Notes under the pieces: model-generated
The model's database searches: none
The model's input: the letters and a program-made list of their open reading frames with translations, nothing else
What the model was told of the DNA's origin: nothing
In this document: positions 42,409-53,265 of the stretch, in pieces
How positions within the stretch are numbered: the stretch's first letter is position 1
Layout of the letters: each line of letters starts with the position of its first letter
Position numbers and translations under genes: made by a program
From: Eurosta solidaginis
Lineage: Eukaryota > Arthropoda > Insecta > Diptera > Tephritidae
Length of the DNA stretch: 64,000 bases
Assembly (NCBI RefSeq): GCF_040869045.1
Contig: NC_090319.1
Span: 53,788,779-53,852,778 of the forward strand
Direction: 5' to 3'

Positions 42409-45050
42409 TCAGATTAAGATCTTACAATTTAACATCCAAAGCTTAAAAAAACAAGGGAACAAAGAAATACTGGAAATTTATCTTTTAAATAATAAAATAG
42501 ATATAGCCATTTTAGCCGAAACATGGCTAACAAACAATTTTGATTCAAATATAAATAATTATAACTTTGCTTTTGCGAATAGACAAGATGGATATGGAGG
42601 AGTAGGAATTTACATTAGGAAAAATATTAAATTCACATTGTTCAAGATACCAATTACAATTGAAAACATCGGAATTACAACCATCAATCTTAAAAGGGAA
42701 TATTAACATAATAAGCGTATATTCTTCGCCTAGCGTTCCAACTCAAGAATTCAAAGTTGAAATGGAAAAAATATTTATTTTTTCAAGGAAATTTAACAAC
42801 TTGACATTGATTGGAGGTGACCTCAACGCCAAAGCGGCAATGTGGGACCCGGAAACAACAAACAATAAAGGAAATATACTGGAAAACCTAGTCATGGACA
42901 ACGGATTTCAAACACTCAATACGGGAGAACATACATTTGAGATGAACAATACATCATCAGCAATAGATGTCACATTTAAAAATCATAATTTTAGAAATAC
43001 ATGGAAAACAACTCATCAACTCACAAATAGTCATCATAAACCAATACTAATAAACCTATTCGAAGAATTTTTAAAACCACAAAAAAACAAAAAAATTATT
43101 ATGAACAAAGCACTAAAAGAAATAAATACATTGACAATAGGAAATAGTTTAGAAGAATTTAATAATGCGATTAAAAACACCATAAAAAACAACACAATCA
43201 AAATAAACCATAACAACAAATATATACCAAAAAAATGGTGGACTCAAGAAACAGAAAAATTGTTCAGGCTAAGAAACGCAGCTCAGAAGAAATTTAATCA
43301 ATATAAAACATTACAAAACAGTGAAGCATTAATTTTGGCGAGGAAAAAATTTATGGAACATATTAAAGAACAAAAGAGGAAAAATTTTAACGAACTCATA
43401 GATGAAATTTCAAAAGTAGACAATAATTCAATGTGGAATAAAATAAAAAACCACAAAAATGTGAAAAAAATTAACAACTGTTGGAATAATGAAGATTCAA
43501 AAAAATACCTACTATTTATTGCAAGGAATCCGGACAGAAATGTTATGGACAATAACATAACAAACAGAACTGTCATACCATTAAAGGAAATGAATGTGGA
43601 TAATTTCCTAAAATTTCTACACAGTAGAAAGATTAATTCAGCGAATGGTCCTGACCAAATTTCATATCGTATGATACTAGAACTGCAAGAAACAGAAAAG
43701 AGAAAATTATTCAATATAATAGAGAGTATCTGGCAGGAAGGGTTGATACCACAAACATGGAGAGAAATCAAAATCATACCGATTCCTAAAGAAAGAAACA
43801 TAATTGATATATACAAATACAGACCAATATGTCTACTGTCAGTGATGGCTAAAATAATAGAAGGCATAATAAAAATCCATATTGATAATCATATCGAAGA
43901 ACATAAATTAATACCGGAAAGATTATATGGATTTAGGAAAAATCGATCAACAGCACATTGTATAAATGACCTTATAAATACAGTAGCATATTACAAAGAA
44001 AACAAATACCAAGTAATGGCGGCATGTATTGATGTGGAGAAAGCATACGACTCGGTAGACATTGAAATTCTAGAAAACATACTTAACGAAACACAGATCA
44101 ATAGCAAAGTAATAAGATGGATAATATCATTTTTAAAACAACGTACACTGATATTAGTTAAACAAAAAATTACAACAACAAATGGACTTGCCCAAGGAAG
44201 TGGATTAAGTCCAACTTTGTTTAATCTCTATACAGCACACATTCATCAAATAATTAATGAAAACTGTAAACAATTCCAGTTCGCAGATGACTTCTTCTTA
44301 GTATGCTTTAACAAAAAGACAGACACCACACAACAATTACTAGAGATAAAAATACAAGAATTTATTAATGAATGTGATACAATTAAATTAAAAATAAATA
44401 TTAATAAAACCAAAACCATATTCTTCAATCAGAAAAAATCACAAATAAATATACAAATAAATGGCACGTCGATTGAGCAGGTAACAAACATCAAATATTT
44501 AGGAAGATATATAAGTACCAATAATGCTTGTATGCAACACATTAACAACATAGTTGACAAAACTAATAGAACATGCCAATTTTTAAATATTTTAAGCGGC
44601 TGTAAATTCGGTATAGCACCTCCGAAGGCTTTACATCTTTATAAAGCTTTCGCGAGAGCTAAAATGGATTATGCGGCATCCACTTTTGCTAATATCCCAA
44701 AAGCGGCTTTACAAAAATTAACAATATGTAATAATACTAATCTAAGACGTTGTCTGGGTCTAATAAGATCTACTCCTATACATGTTATATACCACATGGC
44801 TGCGGAGATGCCAACGATTTACAGGCTGGAGATGGCTACAGCGAAAGAAATTATAAAATGTATAGCATATAACTTACCAATGAAAAAGACAATAATCACA
44901 GATAAATTAAGCAAAAATACTAGCTATTACAAAATATACCAAAAATACAAACTAATTTTTTACAATATTGCAACAATCAATACAAAAAAACAATCATCAA
45001 AGAAAATAGTTACAGATGACAAATTTTTTCAAAAATACGCCAAAAAATAA
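42392..45050 (+). pseudogene. I-type ORF2, endonuclease and reverse transcriptase
   Basis: The endonuclease start KILQFNIQSLKKQGNKEILE and ILAETWL lie in one frame (42392-42706). A frameshift in the AAAAGGG run near 42.69 kb moves to the next frame, with LIGGDLNAKAAMWDPE. The usual SDH motif reads SHH (NSHHKPILINL), losing an endonuclease catalytic aspartate. The RT is otherwise well kept: YRPICLLSVMAKIIEGIIKI, YGFRKNRSTAHCINDL, ACIDVEKAYDSVDIE, GLAQGSGLSPTLFNLY and FQFADDFFLVCF (catalytic pair intact at about 44280). A TAA at 45048-45050 ends the frame before RNase H. Confidence 0.88.
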
Positions 45051-45120
45051 AGAATGTGACAAGAGTATTATAAATACAATCTTCAAGGAAAAAATACAGC
45101 TATTAGAATCATAACAATTC

Positions 45121-45960
45121 GAATTAATATTTACGGATGGATCAATCAAAGGCAATATAATGGGAGCTGCATTTATTCATGAAAAATCTAACACTACTAA
45201 ATCATTCTATAGTAATAAAAAAGTGGCATCGATGACAGCTGAATTAATAGCAATACAAAAAGCGGTGGAATTCGCCATAATACACAATTTTAATAAAATA
45301 GCAATACTAACAGATAGCCTAAGTAGCATTTTTGCTATAAAAAATGAAGAAAGTAACAACCACATAATACAAGAAATCATTGAAATAATTAAAGCATCAA
45401 ATTTAGATAAAATAGAAATACATCACATTCCGGCCCACAAAAACATTAAACCAAACGAGAAAGCAGATGAAGCGGCAAAAAATGCAAACCAGAATGGAGA
45501 AAGAATCAGAATACCCTGGACCATCAAAGATGCGACAAAAGAAATTGGAAACAAAATAAGGAAAGAATGGGAGACAGATTATAAAGGAAAAATAACAAAT
45601 AAAGGTAAAGATTACGGACAAATTTATCCAGAACTAGTAAAAAAACCATGGTTCAACAAGAAAAATAATAAACTCGAACCTAAGGAAATAAAAGTAATCA
45701 ACAGAATTTTAACTAATCACACATTTTGCAAAGATACATTAAACAAAATGAACATATATGAGGATAATAACTGTGAAGCTTGCAACACAATAGAAAATAC
45801 TAATCACATCTTATTCCACTGCAACAAATATGCAAACATTAGAAGTAAATACCCATTATTACAAAATCATGCAACATTAATCGATATACAGAAGAAATAT
45901 GGTGACAAAGTGTATAACACCATCACTAGTTTCCTTAAACAATGTAAATTGGAGTTATAA
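45121..45960 (+). pseudogene. I-type ORF2, RNase H and Cys/His tail
   Basis: It lies in a different frame from the RT, so it is not translated with it in this copy. The four metal ligands are visible: LIFTDGSIKG, MTAELIAIQKA, ILTDSLSSI and NEKADEAAK, with the HHIPAHKN loop before the last. The C-terminal Cys/His block CEACNTIENTNHILFHC follows. It ends at TAA 45960. A TAA just before (about 45113) and a frame change near 45.05 kb separate it from the RT. Confidence 0.85.
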
Positions 45961-46109
45961 TTAACAAGATAAACTGAAAAATTGGCGTTGGCGTTTTAGC
46001 TTTCGAGCTGGCCAAATAATTCGAATCTCATTCGACCTTCATCCGGTATTTTATATACGCGCAATGAAGTAACTTAAAAAACAAAAAAAAAAAAACAAAT
46101 GCAAATTTT

Positions 46110-47150
46110 AAAAGTAAAAGTATGACTAGGACAAATTGTGGTTTGATGATTCGTCAGATGAAGAAGAAAGCTTACTGGAGCTAGTTAGAAGTAGAAGACG
46201 GGTGAGGGATGCTTCAAATCCTTTGGAAATTAATTCCACCACGTAAGTGTAGATTTCTATGTTGTTAAAGTGTTGAAATTATAAGTTTTGTTTATAGATT
46301 TATTCAAAACTTCAGACTGTCCAAAGAAGCGTTCATAGACTTGTTGTCCAGTACAGATGAACTGCTTCAGCAATGCACAAGAGCTAAGTTGCATTTCTAT
46401 AATGTTAGCAGAATTTCAGGGATTATTGGCTGTGTTGATGGCACACACATTAAAATTGTTGCTCATAAAAAAGAATTACAGCATTTATATTACGACAGAA
46501 AAGGATTCTACAGCATTAATGCTATGATTGTAAGTATGTATACCATTTTGATACTAGTTTCAGGTTGTAAATACATAAGTATACATCGTTTTAAAAATAT
46601 TTTTTAGGTTTGTGACCATTCTATGACTATACGATACATAAATGCAAAATATCCGGGAGCAACACATGATTCTTTGGTGTTCAATATGTCGGCCTTGAAA
46701 TCACATTTGGAACAGCAAGATCAAGAAGTTCTTCGCAATACATGGCTTCTTGGTATGTGTTTATGTACATATAGTTGAAATGTAGACATATAATACATTA
46801 TTTTCCATTTGTAGGCGATTCTGGGTATGCCTTAAAGCCATGCTTACTAACGCCTTTTAGAAATCCTGCAGAAAGTATATACAACACACAGAATGCGAAA
46901 GGTAGAAACATCATAGAGCGAACAATTGAAGTTTTGAAAAAAGAGGTTTAGATGCTGGTTGCAGGCAACAGCCCTTCACTACACACCAGAAAAAGCAACA
47001 CAAATTATAAGCGTGTGTGCGGCTTTGCACAATATTTGCACATTTTACAAAGTACAAATTTCTGTAGAAGAGTTATCTAATGAATCCCATTCGCCGAAAT
47101 TGAATCCACAACCAACTCGGAAGCAGAAGAAATCAGAAAACAAATCTTGC
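46110..47150 (+). pseudogene. HARBI1-like transposase, introns kept, internal deletion and frameshift
   Basis: Exons are joined by GT..AG introns at 46243-46297, 46530-46607 and 46753-46814. The coding blocks are SSDEEESLLELVRSRRRVRD; FIQNFRLSKEAFIDLLSSTD; GIIGCVDGTHIKIVAHKKE (first Asp); YYDRKGFYSINAMI; VCDHSMTIRYINAKYPGATH; DSLVFNMSALKSHL; LLGDSGYALKPCLLTPFRNP (second Asp); and IIERTIEVLKK (Glu). About 80 residues between LLSSTDELLQQ and FYNVSRISG are missing compared with the family. A frameshift near 46.94 kb separates VLKK from FRCWLQATALHYTPEKA. The nuclease cuts and pastes the element; this copy cannot. Confidence 0.85.
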
Positions 47151-47383
47151 GTGTTTTGTAGATACTTCATTTTATTGAAATCTGAGACGACAAAAATAAA
47201 GTTGTATTATACTGAATTAACTCCTATGGTTCTTTAGTTCACCTTAATCCACTTTTTCGTCGTTCTTACTGATGGTCGTAAACAGTTCAGCTCCACTGTT
47301 ATATCATCCCATTTTTTTGTCGCCTGAACCTTTACGCAAGTTCCTTTTGCTATATGGGGATTTTGTTCCATAATTGAAAACAG

Positions 47384-47598
47384 GGCCCGTATTACGTGTT
47401 ACGATCCGTGATCGAATCTCATTTTTTAAATCACAATAACGCTGAAATGGTGTATAAGATTAATGGCATATGCGAGCTAGCGAGAAATAGTACTCGTTGA
47501 TAACCTATTATAATTTTTAGAAATTGTTTCACAGTTGCAAAGTTATCGCTTGGGTGAAAATAGGTTTCAGTCACTGATCGTAACACGTAATACGGGCC
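47384..47598. mobile_element. Harbinger-like MITE (H2), CAG duplication
   Basis: 215 bp. The left end is GGCCCGTATTACGTGTTACG; the right, reversed, is identical for about 23 bp (..TTACGATC). CAG precedes (47381-47383) and follows (47599-47601). Its ends resemble those of 17406-18520, which also has CAG on both sides. Non-coding. Confidence 0.82.
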
Positions 47599-47824
47599 CA
47601 GTCTTTCAAGCTGTTGTTTTGTACTCACGACCTTGGACCTATATAAAATGAATTCAAATAGTTTAAAACTACTGCTAGGTTGTAAAAAAGTAGAACACAA
47701 ATACAAAAAAACTTACATTTAAACAATTCTTTTTCTATTCGATACAGCGTCGACAACAAATTTCTAACCGCTTCAAAATTCGGCACACAACGAAAATTTC
47801 GACAGAGTTTAGGTGTCATAATAC

Positions 47825-48173
47825 CAAAGAGGATAAATATAATAAGAGACGTCACTCGTTACTTTGCGTAATGTTATTCGTTAGGGTACTCGCAGGTTTT
47901 TTTTTTTGGGCGAGATGTGCATAAATGTCTTGTATACATATTGTATATCTATACATATCTGTATTTGTGTTTATTTTTCCAACTTTATTTAATTAATTAA
48001 TTAATTCTCTTTCCAAAAATAACATTTGCATAACGTGCCTACACGGCATGGATAAATGCGAGACAATTAAAAATGTGCCTCACAGAAAACATTAGACATC
48101 AATTTTTTTGATTTCCAGCGAGTTACTCGCTACTCGTAGCAGACTGGTGGCTCTTATTTATTTATCCTCTTTG
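47825..48173 (+). mobile_element. MITE family C1, copy 1
   Basis: 349 bp with termini CAAAGAGGATAAATA (left) and CAAAGAGGATAAATAAATAA (right, reversed), flanked by ATAATAC (47818-47824 and 48174-48180). This is 7 bp, or 8 bp if the first C is counted in the duplication. hAT-like or unclassified. Contains GTTACTCGCTACTCGTAGC and CGTTACTTTGCGTAATG palindromic words. No ORF. Confidence 0.8.
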
Positions 48174-48250
48174 ATAATACCAACTTCAAATTCGATTTTC
48201 GATGTTCGATAGCCAACGAAGATCGAAAGATGTTCATAATAGGGGCCACA

Positions 48251-50335
48251 CTTGTTTTAGCCACAACGCAACAAGCGTTTGACCCTGAACAATCTGTCAA
48301 AATTACTGGGATTGCTGCCATCGGGATGGACGCATGGATGTAATAATTAGAGAAAAGATTAGCGAATTTTTACCCATTTTAGGGTTGCTGTGATGGCAAT
48401 TTTTTTGGACAAATTTAGTATGAAGTACAATGCATATGCCTTATGATCTATCAAAAATTTTACAAAAGTCGTAGATTCGGGTACATAAATACGCGTAGTT
48501 ATATCAACATTAAGAATCCAAACACGGAGGTAAAGTTTTTCCATCAGTTGAAAAGTTATCCGCAAAAACCCGTACAGCAGCTACTTCACTATACTTACTA
48601 CACTACTTTGTAGCAAAGCAAAGAGGATAAAGAAATAAGAGCCACCAGTCTGCTACGAGTAGCGAGTAACTCGCTGGAAATCAAAAAAATTGATGTCTAA
48701 TGTTTTCTGTGAGGGACATTTTTAATTGTCTCGCATTTATCCATGCCGTGTAGGCACCTTATGCAAATGTTATTTTTGGAAAGAGAATTAATTAATTAAT
48801 TAAATAAAGTTGGAAAACTAAACACAAATACCCCACGAAATGTATAGAAGACATTTATGCACATCTCGCCCAAAAAAAAAACCTGCGAGTACCCTAACGA
48901 ATAACATTACGCAAAGTAACGAGTGACATCTCTTATTATATTTATCCTCTTTGGTATTACGCTGCCGAATAGCCTCCCCAAAAAAAAAGAGATAGAATAA
49001 GCGCTATGGTCAGGTGAACGCAGCTGTGACGAACAGCTGATACACATCTTACATGTAAACGTTTACAATGATGGGAAATACCTAATATGTAGGAAGCATA
49101 TACTCTTTGCGGAGTAGAAACTTAAGAGAAGAGTGAATAAAGTAAACATTAGCCAGCTCTGAGCAAAGATGAAGAGATAATACAAGTGCTTACGCAGGAA
49201 AAAAGAAAAAAATTCACCTCAAGACGTAATACCCGATCTACATATTTTTGTATATTACATATATAAATAAATACTTCTGAAAGTAAAGAAAATCTATGGG
49301 GTTGTTTTTGTTGTGGTTCGAAGCTTATAAGAAAATTGACGGTAATGCCATTCAAATAGGTACTTGCGCAATCAATTGTTATTGTACGTGTTCGTATGTA
49401 AATTGTCTACTTATTTATTGGTTTGGGCTTATTAATTGATCAAACTTTTAGGCGTCCAAGAGATAAGATATCGGACACGTACATTTTTATCTATCAGTAG
49501 GAGGATTTGTATTCATTTCGATACATAACAATATATGACAAATAGCTTCATATTTTCGTTTTTTCTTGAACCTTTTAACGCCTCAAAAACTCACGATAAA
49601 TAAGATTATCCCTGATGTATATATGTATTTCGAAATGATTTTACGTCAATCAGTTGGTAATTTTGGTTTACAGACAAACTGGTTGCGACGTTGTACCATT
49701 CACAGCATGACGCTCTCATGGAAGTACTACTTGACTCATTACATCTTCATATAAATTTAAATTTCCCCACATGGCTTCCAGCATGAAAGAGTTTTTGTTT
49801 TCGAACCAACGAGTGTTCATATTTCACGGAATCAGAATATCCAATTTTCGAAAAAACACTTTTTATACCTAGCTGCCTGTACACAGGTTATAATAACTTC
49901 AATCGCATAATGTTGGTAAATAATGGCATTGTTGCGAATCTTATGAACTCTCCGTAATGCTACGCCTTTTTTTATCAATCGAATCATTGTAAACCTTAAC
50001 AAGTAGCGCACTAACAGCTGATCGCTAAAATTTAGAACACACACACAAATGTCACTAATGTAATGAATTGTGATAATTTTGGCACTTATGCATCACTTAG
50101 GACACCTTATTTGCAGTAATTAATAGAAAATGTTTGCTTATATTCATGTATTAAGTTATTTTTTCTGCTTTTATCTTTCATATTGATACATAGATTGAAG
50201 GCATACTGATGTAATGCAACTCTGCTCATCCTGCTGTTCTTCCATCCACTCCATTAGACTGCCTTCTTTCACCGCCTTTCACTCAATTCGTAACATAAAC
50301 TCAATTTAAGCTGCCAAACTAGTTATATAGAAAAC
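48251..50335 (+). repeat. Unclassified element Q, copy 2 (with inserted MITE)
   Basis: 48.27-48.55 kb matches 59.84-60.11 kb (CAAAATTAC.GGGATTGCTG, AGGGTTGCTGTGATGG, TTTAGTATGAA and ACGCGTAGTTAT blocks). 49.0-49.07 kb matches 60.53-60.61 kb. 49.93-50.05 kb matches 60.68-60.79 kb (AAGTAGCGCACTAACAGCTG). 50.22-50.33 kb matches 60.97-61.07 kb. C1 MITE copy 2 interrupts it. The intervening 49.1-49.8 kb is not shared. No coding frame. Confidence 0.65.
48619..48953 (-). mobile_element. MITE family C1, copy 2 (inverted)
   Basis: A nearly identical reverse-complement copy of 47825-48173 with a few small indels. Ends CAAAGAGG..CCTCTTTG are kept. I find no matching flanks (left TAGCAAAG, right GTATTACG). 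The two copies form an inverted pair about 445 bp apart. Confidence 0.8.
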
Positions 50336-50338
50336 CAT

Positions 50339-50440
50339 TGTTCGAATCACTGAACTGTTGAACAAATACAGAATATTTGTATAAAAAGTGTTATTTATTA
50401 ACACCACTACTATGGTAGTAGATCCTCACAATTTGACACA
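50339..50440 (-). mobile_element. LTR family L fragment (copy G)
   Basis: TTCGAATCACTGAACTGTTG is followed by diverged AATAAA-region sequence and ACTACTATGGTAGTAGATCC. This corresponds to the 3' third of the LTR in reverse, truncated at both ends. Confidence 0.65.
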
Positions 50441-50481
50441 TTCGCTTACTTCACCTATAGCGTGATAACATCAAACGGTGA

Positions 50482-50845
50482 CTGCCGTGGTGTGATTGTA
50501 GCGTGCTCTGCCTACCACACCTAAGATCTTGGATTCACGCCCCGGAAAAGCAACATCAAAATTTTAGAAACAATTTGTTTCAATTAGAAGAAAGATTTTC
50601 TAATCGGGGTTGCCCCTCGGTAGTGATTTGGCAAGCATTCCGAGTGAATTTCTGCCATGAAAAGCGTCTCAGTGCAAACTAATCTGCTTTGCAGATGCCG
50701 TTCGAAGTCGACGGAAAACGAGTAGGTCCCGTCCCGCCAATTTGTAGGAAAAATTATAAACGGCAGCACGCAAATTTGAAGAGAGAAGCTCGGCCTAAAA
50801 TCTCCTCGAAAGTTATCGCGCCTTACATTTACTTATTTAATTTTT
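50482..50845 (+). mobile_element. SINE family 1, near full-length copy
   Basis: Head GCCGTGGTGTGATTGTAGCG and B-box-like GGATTCACGCCCC; body CAATTAGAAGAAAGATTTTC, GCCATGAAAAGCGTCTCAGT, TTTGCAGATGCCGTTCGAAG; end TTATCGCGCCTTACATTTAC. It is followed by a T-rich tail. Flanks AAACGGTGAC and AAACGAGTAC are only similar, so the duplication is unproven. Confidence 0.88.
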
Positions 50846-51235
50846 TTTATTTTAAACGAGTACCGGTATCGATACTTTCGTAAAAATTCTATCATTAGAA
50901 AGCCCGCATCGACTGACTTTTTTTCCGCAACTCCATACTAGAAAGGAATTCTTGGTGATATAAGCAACAAAAAATAACTCATAAAAACGGTTCACCTTAA
51001 TAATAAAAAAAACACCCCCATATACCTATGTATTGTATGCGTATGTGTAATTATCGCTCAATGACAAGCGTTAATTTTTTTATTCTTTTTTATAAAATTA
51101 ATTTTAACACGTTTTGACGGGCTACAAATCGGCAGATCACATCATAAATGGTTACGTTATCTAAGCGTTGAAATAACCGTACCATGCCGACATTGATAGA
51201 TTTGCATATTCACTTGACAACCATAATTATTTGCT
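50846..51235. other. No gene seen
   Basis: AT-rich spacer with no recognised coding or repeat signal. Confidence 0.4.
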
Positions 51236-51690
51236 GAAATAATAATTATCTTATATATTATTTCTAATTGCTGTTTTTAATGACAGGTCCCTTTTTTGCT
51301 CTTATTTGGAATCTAAATCTATAAATAAAGTTTTGGTTGTAAAGATGGGGATTCGGGCTATTAGCGAGCTTTGGGCATTATTGGTCGTAGTGCTTTTATT
51401 TAGCTATTATTAAAATAATTTGTTAAAAATAAACGATTGTGGTCACCCAAAGAAATCTATTTGTACTATGGCACTATTGTGAATATTTGATTAGAACTAA
51501 CACTGCATTACCGGCAGTTGCTAACGTTCGCCGGATGCCAGCGAAGTTAATAGATGTTTTCATGTAAGTTTATATATGTTTCGTTGATAGAACAGCTGAT
51601 TTCTGTTGATATTTGATATGAGACTTTTAAATTTGTTGCGCATGATGCGCACGGGTCCGGTTCGTTACTTGTATGTACTAAGGCATCGGA
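51236..51690 (+). repeat. Repeat R copy 2, longest
   Basis: It shares TATTTCTAATTGCTGTTTTT, TATTAGCGAGCTTTGGGCA, TGGTCGTAGTGCTTTT, TATTTGTACTATGGCACTA and CATTACCGGCAGTTGC with 17875-18165 (reverse). It continues with GAACAGCTGATTTCTGTTGA and ATGATGCGCACGGGTCCGG, shared with 62.92-62.99 kb. Class unknown; no clear terminal repeats. Confidence 0.75.
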
Positions 51691-52395
51691 TTCTGAAGAT
51701 ATTTTCCAATTCTGAGACCCCGTGACTTTTTTGGATCATCCAGAGACTCTGACCTTTGAATTTTGGCTCAAAAATTATTATGTAACATATACAAATATTA
51801 GTACTTTAACAAAAACCATTTATAAAAAGAATTTCTGTTTCCCTAGAAATCGGATCATTGAATTTTGTAACGTCTGAAGAAGGTTCTGCTGCGTTACCAT
51901 AATTCGGGACATCGTAGCAGACATTTGGACAGAGCTCAATCCTAGTACTATCAAAACGTATAGAATTTATATCGGGAGCGCGACAGCTCGAGTAAGTTTA
52001 CGGGCACCGGATTACGTAGAAACTTTCCGAAGCTTGTTTTCGGGAATATTAAGGCACTATTCAGGGAAAGAAAGCTTCTACAGTTTGTACGCCTCCTTTC
52101 AATGGCGCCAAAACTAAGACCACCTGGGCTAGTAGCTCCGTTTTTCACTCGAAGTTTAAAGCCGGTGATGAAGTACTCACAATGCTGCAGAAAGAATGGC
52201 CGCATTCACAGCTTGTCCGCCCCGCCACGTTAATGTTGATATAATGAAAATGGTAACTAAAACCAACTTCATTTTGGATGAAGACGGTCCAGCCCTGAAG
52301 GTATTCCTCTAGATTACCGAGCTTGGCAGCAGGCGTAATGGGGAGGCCCGGTTTTGCAAATTGGAACCGTGATGGCTCTTTCAAGTCATTCCTTA
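51691..52395. other. No gene recognised
   Basis: Moderately GC-balanced sequence, 51.85-52.39 kb, with short frames on both strands but no known block. It could be the degraded 5' side of the retroelement that ends at 52.86 kb. Confidence 0.4.
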
Positions 52396-52399
52396 GAGG

Positions 52400-52857
52400 T
52401 ACTCAAGCGGACAACAAACGATTGAAAGCGAAGCCATAGGCCGAGAAGCGATCATTAAAAAGAGAGGACTGTATACTCATGACGGGTATTCTGACTGGAC
52501 ACTGCCTTCTGGCGTCATATGCCTTTAAATTAGGCTTGGTCAGTGATAGCATATGTAGGAAGTGCGGGTTGGAGGAGGAAACGATCGAGCACGTTCTGTG
52601 CTCGTGCCCTGCACTTGCCAGGCTAAGACTCCAGCTATTAGGAGTGATACAGCTGTCAGATCTAGAAGCAGCAAGTGGCTTAAATCCTAGGAAGCTTCTA
52701 TTATTTGCCAAGAGGACGGAGTTATTTTATAACATAGGTCCTGGTTTTTGATAGGGGTTTTCACTTTGGTCGTTAAAACAAACTTCTGGTAACACAAGGA
52801 CTCAATCAGTCTATGTGAGGTCCTCATGGACCGGCCAGTTCAACCTAACCTAACCTA
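52400..52857 (+). pseudogene. 3' end of an RNase H-type non-LTR element
   Basis: 52479-52751 reads MTGILTGHCLLASYAFKLGL, then the Cys/His block ICRKCGLEEETIEHVLCSCP and ALARLRLQLLGV. This is the C-terminal tail that follows RNase H in LOA/I-like elements. The 3' UTR ends with CAGTCTATGTGAGGTCCTC, then ACCGGCCAGTTCAACCTAA, and three CCTAA pentamers at 52842-52857. RT and RNase H are not preserved. Same family as 58205-58950. Confidence 0.75.
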
Positions 52858-52987
52858 TTTGATTTGATACATCAACTTCCGGTGCAGTACGATTTTGACA
52901 TTAGTCCATCGACTTTACAAAAACAAAGTACATGGAACTTTTATTTATGTTTGTAGGTATGTGAATGATTCCGCCATGATCTTGTAT

Positions 52988-53179
52988 CAAGGCGAATTCA
53001 GTACCAGGTATTGTTATCCCAACAGCTGATTGCTTCTTTTGATTATTTTCCATACAGCTCCGTGTACTGTAATATGTCAGTTAATCGAAATCAATTAAAA
53101 TTTTCTTTCGACTTGACATTTTTAAGCACAGCAAATTGGTTGAATTCGGTTTGCCACCACCTGGTATGGATTTGCCTTG
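52988..53179. mobile_element. hAT-like MITE (A1) copy 2
   Basis: About 192 bp with ends CAAGGCGAATTCAGTACCAG and, reversed, CAAGGCAAATCCATACCAGG. The flanks TCTTGTAT (52980-52987) and TATTGTAT (53180-53187) are 8-bp repeats with one mismatch. The body aligns with 39206-39394 (ATCCCAACAGCTGATTGCTT and AATATGTCA blocks). Confidence 0.8.
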
Positions 53180-53265
53180 TATTGTATTCTGCAAAATTTT
53201 TTATGGGCACATTTGCATGTATTTCGTTGTTGCATTGCGTCTGGTATGCAATGAAAATTTTCTAT

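Larger units (their letters stand above)
40769..46096 (+). mobile_element. I-type non-LTR retrotransposon, full length, inactive
   Basis: An exact 13-bp duplication AAATGCAAATTTT (40756-40768 and 46097-46109) sets both ends. Order: 5' UTR (40769-40969), gag ORF1 (40970-42408), ORF2 with endonuclease, RT and RNase H (42392-45960), a short 3' UTR and an A-rich tail. Gag plus RNase H at the C-terminus place it in the I group. Coding strand is very A-rich (Lys/Asn/Ile-rich proteins), unlike the R1-type element. Frameshifts occur at about 41.1, 41.81, 42.69 and 45.05-45.12 kb. It lies inside the left part of the Harbinger element, so it is the younger insertion. Confidence 0.9.
40555..48247 (+). 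mobile_element. HARBI1-like PIF/Harbinger transposon, heavily nested
   Basis: The termini are inverted: left GGCCCCTATTATGAGACA; right, reversed, GGCCCCTATTATGAACAT, with TTCGATCTTCG nearby in both arms. ACA flanks each side (40552-40554 and 48248-48250), the 3-bp duplication expected of the superfamily. Removing the I-type element (40769-46096) and the two MITEs (47384-47598, 47825-48173) leaves about 1.8 kb, too short for a complete autonomous copy. The transposase gene (46.1-47.15 kb) has lost an internal segment. Confidence 0.85.
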
